From JBFKAV01 sp041621405 (lineage in GTDB: Bacteria; Pseudomonadota; Alphaproteobacteria; Rhodobacterales; Rhodobacteraceae): a DNA stretch of 10,587 bases. Of the stretch, positions 6,177 to 10,587 are shown in pieces. Every line of letters starts with the position of its first letter. Position 1 is the first letter of the stretch. The notes under the pieces were generated by a model. That model did not search any database and had not been told where the DNA came from. It saw only the letters and a list, made by a program, of their open reading frames with translations. The stretch is taken from positions 1-10,587 of the forward strand of contig JBFKAV010000125.1 in assembly GCA_041621405.1 (NCBI GenBank). The letters are read 5' to 3'. Made by a program: the position numbers and the translations under genes.

Positions 6177-6389
6177 ATGAGCGACGACGACTTCAACATG
6201 TCCATGCGGAAGTTCCTCAAGCAGGTCGGCGTGACCTCGCAGCAGGAGATCGAGGCGGCGGTGCGCGCCGCGCGCGAGGCCGGCAAGCTGCCCCGGGGCG
6301 ATCTCCGCGCCCGCATGGTGCTGACCATCGACGAGATCGGTATGGCCCACACCGTCGAGGGCAAGATCAAGACGGGAGGGGCGGCGTGA
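6177..6389 (+). CDS. DUF6494 family protein
   Basis: A 70-residue soluble protein starting at the ATG at 6177 six bases after GGAAGGA. It contains FNMSMRKFLKQVGVTSQQEI (residues 6-25) and a C-terminal ARMVLTIDEIGMAHTVEGKI, which I recognise as the DUF6494 pattern. A helix-rich N-terminus followed by a short beta segment is likely. It has no cysteine, signal or membrane segment. Its TGA overlaps the GTG start of the Mrp ATPase (GTGA, four bases), so translation of the two is coupled. Function unknown; it probably assists or regulates the ATPase or its client, but that is inference from coupling alone. Confidence 0.9.
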   Translation: MSDDDFNMSMRKFLKQVGVTSQQEIEAAVRAAREAGKLPRGDLRARMVLTIDEIGMAHTVEGKIKTGGAA

Positions 6390-7453
6390 TTCTCACCCGC
6401 GACGCGGTGCTCGACGTCCTGAAGTCGATCACCAACCCGGCCACGGGGACCGACCTCGTCGCCTCCGACGTGGTCCGCGCGCTGACCGTGGAGGACGGCA
6501 GGATCCGCTTCGTGATGGAGGTGGACCCCGCCGTCGGCAAGACGATGGAGCCGGTCAGGCAGGAGGCGGTGGCGGCGCTGGAGAAGCTCGCCGGCGCCGG
6601 CAACGTCAGCGCGCTCCTGACCGCGCACACGGCGACGAAGCCCCCCGACCTCAAGATCGGACGCCACCCGACGCCGCAGAAGGGTCCGGAGAAGCTGCCC
6701 GGCATCGGTGCGGTGATCGCCATCGCCTCGGGCAAGGGCGGCGTCGGCAAGTCGACCGTGGCCGCGAACCTCGCCGTGGCGCTGGTGGCCGAGGGCAAGA
6801 AGGTCGGGATGCTCGACGCCGACGTCTACGGCCCGTCGCAGCCGCGGATGCTCGGGGTCTCCGGCCGCCCCGCCTCGCCCGACGGCAAGACGATCCTGCC
6901 GCTCCGCAATCACGGCGTAACGCTGATGTCGATCGGGCTCCTGACCCGCGAGGACGAGGCCGTAGTCTGGCGCGGGCCGATGCTGATGGGGGCGCTGCAG
7001 CAGATGCTCGGCCAGGTGCAGTGGGGTAACCTCGACGTGCTGATCGTCGATCTGCCGCCCGGCACCGGCGACGTGCAGATGACGCTGGCGCAGAAGACCC
7101 AGGTCGCCGGCGCGATCGTCGTCTCGACGCCGCAGGACATCGCGCTCCTCGACGCGCGCAAGGCAGTGAACATGTTCGGCAAGATGAACACCAAGGTCAT
7201 TGGCATGATCGAGAACATGTCCACCTACGTCTGCCCCAAGTGCGGCAACGAGGAGCACATCTTCGGCCATGGCGGCGCCCGCGCCGATGCCGAGCGGCTG
7301 GGCCTGCCGTTCCTGGGGGAGATCCCGCTCACCCTCGACGTCCGTCTCGCCTCCGACGGCGGCGCGCCGATCGTGGTCTCCAAGCCCGAGGGCACGCAGG
7401 CCAAGGCCTTCCGCGCCATCGCCCGGAGGCTCATCGACGATGGGATCGTCTGA
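6386..7453 (+). CDS. mrp: Mrp/NBP35-family P-loop ATPase, iron-sulfur cluster carrier
   Basis: A 355-residue protein of the Mrp/ApbC/NBP35 family, cytoplasmic scaffolds and carriers that bind a [4Fe-4S] cluster between two subunits and hand it to apoproteins. Residues 1-75 are the MIP18-like N-terminal domain (SITNPATGTDLVASDVV). A deviant Walker A motif SGKGGVGKST occupies residues 115-124, DADVYGPS starts at D144, and VDLPPGTGDVQ is the switch region. C283-P-K-C286 is the cluster-binding CxxC. Length and motifs are complete. The GTG start at 6386 overlaps the DUF6494 stop and follows GGGAGGGG. In Fe-S-enzyme contexts such proteins can be client-specific; the formate dehydrogenase or the polyferredoxin are candidates here. 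It may also be the general housekeeping copy, which context does not exclude. Confidence 0.96.
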   Translation: MILTRDAVLDVLKSITNPATGTDLVASDVVRALTVEDGRIRFVMEVDPAVGKTMEPVRQEAVAALEKLAGAGNVSALLTAHTATKPPDLKIGRHPTPQKGPEKLPGIGAVIAIASGKGGVGKSTVAANLAVALVAEGKKVGMLDADVYGPSQPRMLGVSGRPASPDGKTILPLRNHGVTLMSIGLLTREDEAVVWRGPMLMGALQQMLGQVQWGNLDVLIVDLPPGTGDVQMTLAQKTQVAGAIVVSTPQDIALLDARKAVNMFGKMNTKVIGMIENMSTYVCPKCGNEEHIFGHGGARADAERLGLPFLGEIPLTLDVRLASDGGAPIVVSKPEGTQAKAFRAIARRLIDDGIV

Positions 7454-8174
7454 GGCCAGCCTGGCCGAGCCGAGCCTGCCGCCGCTCCTCCGCGGCGAAG
7501 CCACGTCCGGCGATCCCTTCGCCCGGGCCGTCGCCCGGGCGAAGGACGGCGCCGATCCCGGCCTGATCGTGCACCGGGTGCGCCCCGACCACCTCTCCGC
7601 CGCCATCCTGCTCGCCCCCGAGGTGCCGCTCGCCCAGGCGATGGCGATGGTCTTCGCCGCCGCCAACGGCTTCGCCGACGCGTTCGGCGCGCTCGCCCCC
7701 GCCGAGGTCGCCGCGCAGTTCGACTGGCCCGGCGGTCTCCGCATCAACGGCGGACTTTGCGGCGGCCTCCGCGCCGCCGCCGCGACCCGCGACCCCGAGG
7801 CCGAGCCCGACTGGCTGGTGATCGGCTTCGACCTCCGCTTCCGCGCCGAGGCCCCGGGCGAGCCCGGCGAGACCCCCGACGAGACCACGCTCTGGGAAGA
7901 GGGCTGCGGCGAGATCGAGCCGATGCGCCTCCTCGAAAGCTGGTCGCGGCACGTGATGGTCCGGATTCACGAATGGCTCGACAGCGGCATGGCCCGGCTG
8001 CACGAGACCTGGCGCGGCCGCGCCTTCGCTCTCGGCCAGGAGGTGACGGTTGCCATTGCCGGAAAGCCGATATCCGGTCATTTTGTCGGCCTCGACGAAC
8101 TCGGGGGGATGCTCCTCAGAGAGGGCGGCAGCACCCGGCTCCTGCCGCTCACGCTGATGCTGGAAGAGGTCTGA
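7440..8174 (+). CDS. Biotin/lipoate--protein ligase-like protein with C-terminal DUF4444-like domain
   Basis: A 244-residue protein whose ATG lies 14 bp inside the mrp gene, behind GGAGG at 7425-7429. Residues from about 10 to 190 look like the biotin/lipoate A/B ligase fold: LPPLLRGEA, DPF, LLAPEVPLAQA, and FDWPGGLRINGGLCGGL at residues 94-110. The last resembles the KWPNDI...GKKLAGIL segment of BirA, but the catalytic lysine is replaced by D95. The glycine/arginine-rich adenylate loop (GRGRRG) is not seen either. The C-terminal portion, with SGHFVGLDELGGMLLR, resembles the small C-terminal domain of biotin ligases and the DUF4444 pattern. The usual label 'biotin/lipoate ligase family' is therefore structural rather than functional. 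It is coupled with mrp upstream and DUF6505 downstream, so a role in the same pathway is likely. Confidence 0.87.
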   Translation: MGSSEASLAEPSLPPLLRGEATSGDPFARAVARAKDGADPGLIVHRVRPDHLSAAILLAPEVPLAQAMAMVFAAANGFADAFGALAPAEVAAQFDWPGGLRINGGLCGGLRAAAATRDPEAEPDWLVIGFDLRFRAEAPGEPGETPDETTLWEEGCGEIEPMRLLESWSRHVMVRIHEWLDSGMARLHETWRGRAFALGQEVTVAIAGKPISGHFVGLDELGGMLLREGGSTRLLPLTLMLEEV

Positions 8175-8653
8175 TGCTGAAGCTCGCCCGCACGATCCAC
8201 TTCGACGACAGCGACCGCAACATCTTCGCCCGCCCAGCCGAGAGCGGTGAATGGGCGATCTCCGGCGGCTTCGAGTTCTCGAACTGGACCGAACGCGATC
8301 TCTCCGGCAAGGCCCGGCAGGCCTTCGCCAACGGCTGGCTGTCGCTCGACAGCTTCGGCCGGGCGACGCTGGTCGCGGTGGCGAAGATCGAGACCGAAGA
8401 GCTCGAGGCGCTGACCCGGCGCCTGGCCGAGCATTTCCTCACGATCTACGGCGCGCCGGATCTGGCGACCGCACTTCCGGTTGCGCGGGAGGAGATCGCA
8501 TATATGCAGGAGCTCTGCGCCGACCACGATCCGAACGCGATCCTGATCGTGCAGCGCGAGCTGACCGAGGCCGGCGTCAAGGAAAGCTTCCGCGCGATCC
8601 AGCCCGCCGACGCCGAGATCGACATCGTCGCGGTGCACGGCTCGCTGGAATAG
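8174..8653 (+). CDS. DUF6505 family protein
   Basis: A 159-residue soluble protein starting at the ATG at 8174, sharing one base with the upstream TGA (TGATG), so it is translated by coupling. It has the pattern I associate with DUF6505: TIHFDDSDRNIFARPAESGE, EWAISGGFEFSNW, KARQAFANGWLSL, EEIAYMQELCADHDPN and a C-terminal ELTEAGVKESFRAI. No catalytic or metal motif is obvious; a single His/Asp-rich spot (CADHD) is the only candidate. No signal peptide or membrane helix. It is the last gene of the four-gene unit and ends one base from the stop codon of the convergent regulator gene. Function unknown. Confidence 0.9.
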   Translation: MLKLARTIHFDDSDRNIFARPAESGEWAISGGFEFSNWTERDLSGKARQAFANGWLSLDSFGRATLVAVAKIETEELEALTRRLAEHFLTIYGAPDLATALPVAREEIAYMQELCADHDPNAILIVQRELTEAGVKESFRAIQPADAEIDIVAVHGSLE

Positions 8654-8669
8654 CTCAGGCGTTCCAGCG
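8643..8669. terminator. Candidate bidirectional hairpin overlapping both stop codons of convergent genes
   Basis: CGCTGGAA (8643-8650) and TTCCAGCG (8662-8669) are a perfect 8-bp inverted repeat with an 11-base loop. The loop contains the TAG of DUF6505 and the TGA of the regulator gene, which are separated by a single base. The arms encode the last codons of each protein. There is no T-run, so it is not a textbook intrinsic terminator, but it is well placed to end or stabilise both transcripts. Confidence 0.35.
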
Positions 8670-9548
8670 CACCTCGCCGAGCTCGGACAGGTCGTAGCCG
8701 GCCATCCCCTCCGCGTGCCGGGCGAAGCCCTCGCTGCGGCAGAACGCCCAGAACCGCCGGAACGGCGGCTGGAACCAGGCCGCCCGGTCGACCAGGAGGT
8801 CGAACCGCTCCTCGATGACCGGCACGAAAGCCAGGTCGTGGAGCCGCGCCACGGCTTCCAGCCCGAAACACGCATCCGCCGCGCCCTGCGACACCGCCTG
8901 CACCGCGTCGGTCTCGCTCGGCGCCGTCTCGGCCGAGGCGAGATCGCCGGGCGCGAGCCCCGCCTCGGCCAGCAGCCGCTCGAACAGCACCTGCGTGCCC
9001 GACTCCGCCTGCCGCGACGCAACGGCCCGGCCCCTGAGGTCGCCGACGCCGCGGATCGCCGCGGCGTCCCCGTGCCGCACGACGAGTCCCCGCCGCCGCC
9101 GCGCGAAGCCCGCGAGCACCGCGTTCTTCCCGGCACAGGAAGCCGCCACGCTCGCCACGTTCCAGCCACCGGCCTCCGCCTCGTGGATGTGCAGCCCCGC
9201 CGCGACCCCTTCGCCCTCGGCGAACCGCGCGAGCCCGTCGTGGCTGCCGTCGAAGCGCGAGGCGAGGCCGCATCTCGACTGCCTCAGCGCCCATTCCAGC
9301 AGCGGGTCGTGGCTGCCGAGGAAGACCCCCGGGCGCCGTGGCTCGGCGCCGGCCTCGGCGCCGGTGCTCGCTCCGGCGATCCAGGCCCGGATCGCGCGCT
9401 CCGGGAAGAGGAGCTTGCCGGTCACCCGGCTCACCGGGATCTCGCCCGAGGAGGCCAGTTCGTAGACCTTGCGCTCCTTGATCCTGAGCAGCGCCGCCAG
9501 CTCGCGGACGGTCAGGAACTCCGGCGCCTTGGACTGCGTGTCGCTCAC
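8655..9548 (-). CDS. One-component regulator: excisionase-type HTH fused to a periplasmic-binding-protein-like domain
   Basis: A 297-residue cytoplasmic protein. Residues 11-57 (FLTVRELAALLRIKERKVYE, then GEIPVSRV, GKLLFPERAIRAWI) are a MerR/excisionase-type helix-turn-helix. After a short linker, GSHDPLLEWALRQS (78-91) opens a PBP_like domain related to ModA/TupA-type binding proteins, with a second GSHDGL shortly after. There is no signal peptide, so the domain senses ligand inside the cell. The GTG start at 9548 overlaps the tupA stop (GTGA) and has AAGGAG upstream. Coupling to tupA makes tungstate (or molybdate) the likely effector and tup/fdh promoters the likely targets. This architecture differs from ModE, which senses oxyanion with a TOBE/Mop domain. 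Longer readings that start inside tupA were rejected. Confidence 0.92.
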   Translation of the reverse strand: MSDTQSKAPEFLTVRELAALLRIKERKVYELASSGEIPVSRVTGKLLFPERAIRAWIAGASTGAEAGAEPRRPGVFLGSHDPLLEWALRQSRCGLASRFDGSHDGLARFAEGEGVAAGLHIHEAEAGGWNVASVAASCAGKNAVLAGFARRRRGLVVRHGDAAAIRGVGDLRGRAVASRQAESGTQVLFERLLAEAGLAPGDLASAETAPSETDAVQAVSQGAADACFGLEAVARLHDLAFVPVIEERFDLLVDRAAWFQPPFRRFWAFCRSEGFARHAEGMAGYDLSELGEVRWNA

Positions 9549-10396
9549 CCTCTCTCCTTCGCTTGCTCCTTCGCGTGGGCCCCGCCCGCGTTCGGGAAGA
9601 AGAGCTGCTGGCCCTCGAGCGTGAAGCCCGCGATCGCCCCCTGCCCCTCGTCGGACAGCAACCAGTCGATGAAGGCCTCGGCCGGCTCGACGTTGACGGC
9701 CGGGCACTTTTCCGGGTTCACCAGGATCACCCCGTACTGGTTGAACAGCTCCGGGTCGCCCTCGACGACGATGCCGAAATCCCCCTTGTTGCCGAAGCTG
9801 ATCCAGGTGGCGCGGTCGGTCAAGACATAGGCGCCCATGCCGACGCCGGCGTTCAGCGTGGCGCCCATCCCCGAGCCGGTCTCGCGGTACCAGCCGCCCG
9901 AGGCCCCGGCGGGATCGGCCCCGGTGCCGGCCCAGAGCTCGAGCTCCTTCTTGTGGGTGCCCGAATCGTCGCCGCGCGAGGCGAACGGGGCGCCGGCGGC
10001 CGCGATCCTCGACAGCGCCGCACGGGCGTCGCTCATGCCCTTGACCCCCGCCGGATCGGCGGCGGGGCCGACGATGACGAAGTCGTTGTACATGAGGTCG
10101 AACCGCTCGACCCCGAAGCCTTGCGCCACGAACGCCTCCTCCGCGGCCCTGGCGTGCACCAGAAGCACGTCGCCGTCGCAGTTCTCGGCGTTCTTGATCG
10201 CCTGGCCGGTACCCACGGCGACGACGTTCACGGTGATCCCGGTCTTTTCGGTGAAGATCGGCAGCAGGTGGTCGTAGAGCCCCGAGTTCGCCGTCGAGGT
10301 GGTCGACTGCACCAGGATCGACTGCGCCTGCGCGGCGATCGCGCCGGCCATCAGCGCAAGAACGAGTGCCACCGTTTTCGCTGTGATCGGGACCAC
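9545..10396 (-). CDS. tupA: TupA: tungstate ABC transporter substrate-binding protein
   Basis: A 283-residue periplasmic protein with a Sec signal peptide (residues 1-24, cleavage after AQA). It binds tungstate and delivers it to the TupB/TupC importer. The oxyanion-binding motif TTSTANSGL lies at 32-40, and the hallmark VLLVHAR is at 77-83, followed by MYNDFVIVGP at 102-111. SRGDDSGTHKKE at 140-151 supplies the conserved arginine and serine/threonine ligands. These are TupA-type features that separate it from ModA and from phosphate-binding PstS. The C-terminal EAFIDWLLSDEGQ segment completes the fold. The GTG start at 10396 is seven bases after GAGGAGAGG. It lies 29 bp downstream of the ABC ATPase and overlaps the regulator gene by four bases. 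TupA proteins typically prefer tungstate over molybdate very strongly. Confidence 0.95.
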   Translation of the reverse strand: MVPITAKTVALVLALMAGAIAAQAQSILVQSTTSTANSGLYDHLLPIFTEKTGITVNVVAVGTGQAIKNAENCDGDVLLVHARAAEEAFVAQGFGVERFDLMYNDFVIVGPAADPAGVKGMSDARAALSRIAAAGAPFASRGDDSGTHKKELELWAGTGADPAGASGGWYRETGSGMGATLNAGVGMGAYVLTDRATWISFGNKGDFGIVVEGDPELFNQYGVILVNPEKCPAVNVEPAEAFIDWLLSDEGQGAIAGFTLEGQQLFFPNAGGAHAKEQAKERG

Positions 10397-10425
10397 CGGA
10401 TTGCCTCTCCTCGGGGGGTTGCGGA

Positions 10426-10587
10426 TCAGACGACGATGCGGCCCGAGAGGTAGTCGCGCGCCACGGCCGAGGACGGGCGCGCGAAGAACGCCTCGGCGGG
10501 CCCGTGTTCGACCAGCGCGCCGTTGTGCAGAAACACCACGTCGTCGGCCAGCCTGCGGGCCTGCGCGGCGTCGTGGGTCACGAAGAG
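10426..10587 (-). CDS. tupC: ABC transporter ATP-binding protein, probably TupC, 5' end outside window
   Basis: The last 53 codons of an ABC ATPase, open to the right window edge. The visible residues begin LFVTHDAAQARRLADDVVFL, containing the H-loop histidine (THD), then HNGALVEHG and a short C-terminal tail ending DYLSGRIVV before TGA. This is the standard end of a small importer-type ATPase, with no TOBE domain of the ModC kind. It is 29 bp upstream of tupA on the same strand, so it should power tungstate uptake together with a TupB permease encoded further right. The assignment as TupC rests on this linkage, since the Walker motifs are not in the window. Confidence 0.9.
   Translation of the reverse strand, partial: LFVTHDAAQARRLADDVVFLHNGALVEHGPAEAFFARPSSAVARDYLSGRIVV

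Noticed and set aside
6074..7888. Leftward extension of the cytochrome fusion gene through DUF6494, mrp and the ligase-like gene
   Set aside because: It overlaps three supported genes on the other strand. The signal peptide beginning at 6061 marks the real start.
9549..9707. Longer N-terminus for the regulator starting at ATG 9707
   Set aside because: It would run 160 bases into tupA in another frame. The GTG at 9548 has a good ribosome site and sits just before the helix-turn-helix.
1..10587. Mobile element, CRISPR array, toxin-antitoxin or phage genes
   Set aside because: No repeat array, transposase or integrase motif, terminal inverted repeat or composition break was seen; all genes share the same codon bias and fit one metabolic theme.

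Overview
The window looks like a chromosomal segment of an alphaproteobacterium, most probably of the Rhodobacterales/Paracoccaceae type. The reasons are the very high GC content (roughly 70% by eye), strong G/C third-position bias, and a gene set (DUF3305, DUF3306, a polyferredoxin, a TorD-like chaperone and a small TAT protein beside a formate dehydrogenase, plus DUF6494 and DUF6505) that I associate with that group. The window is densely coding: 14 genes, two of them cut by the window ends. I see no tRNA, rRNA, CRISPR array, insertion sequence or prophage.

Layout. (1) Bases 1-3130, leftward: DUF3305 -> DUF3306 -> (118-bp gap with a possible promoter) -> TorD-family chaperone -> 63-aa TAT-signal protein -> catalytic subunit of a molybdo/tungsto-formate dehydrogenase, which leaves the window at base 1. 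(2) Bases 3226-5217, rightward and divergent from DUF3305: a 663-aa protein with two di-cluster [4Fe-4S] domains and extra cysteine motifs at both ends. (3) Bases 5228-6061, leftward: an exported protein with a shortened substrate-binding-protein-like domain and a c-type haem domain. (4) Bases 6177-8653, rightward, translationally coupled: DUF6494 -> Mrp/NBP35 P-loop ATPase -> biotin/lipoate-ligase-like protein with a DUF4444-like tail -> DUF6505. (5) Bases 8655-10587, leftward: the 3' end of an ABC ATPase (probably tungstate, TupC), TupA tungstate-binding protein, and a one-component regulator made of an excisionase-type helix-turn-helix and a periplasmic-binding-protein-like sensor domain.

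How it fits together. The right end imports tungstate and probably regulates its uptake. The left end encodes a TAT-exported formate dehydrogenase whose metal-ligand residue is cysteine (TGC, not a selenocysteine TGA), with its chaperone. Between them lie Fe-S handling proteins (Mrp, polyferredoxin) and poorly understood accessory proteins that plausibly mature the enzyme or carry its electrons. The neighbourhood suggests, without proving it, that the enzyme uses tungsten.

Most notable: the TupA-type binding-protein fold seems to occur three times in under 5 kb, as transporter receptor, as transcriptional sensor and as a single-lobe remnant fused to a cytochrome c. The biotin/lipoate-ligase-like protein lacks the catalytic lysine and may be a repurposed fold. 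Both convergent gene junctions are only 1 and 10 bp long, and each has a hairpin reaching into both stop codons.
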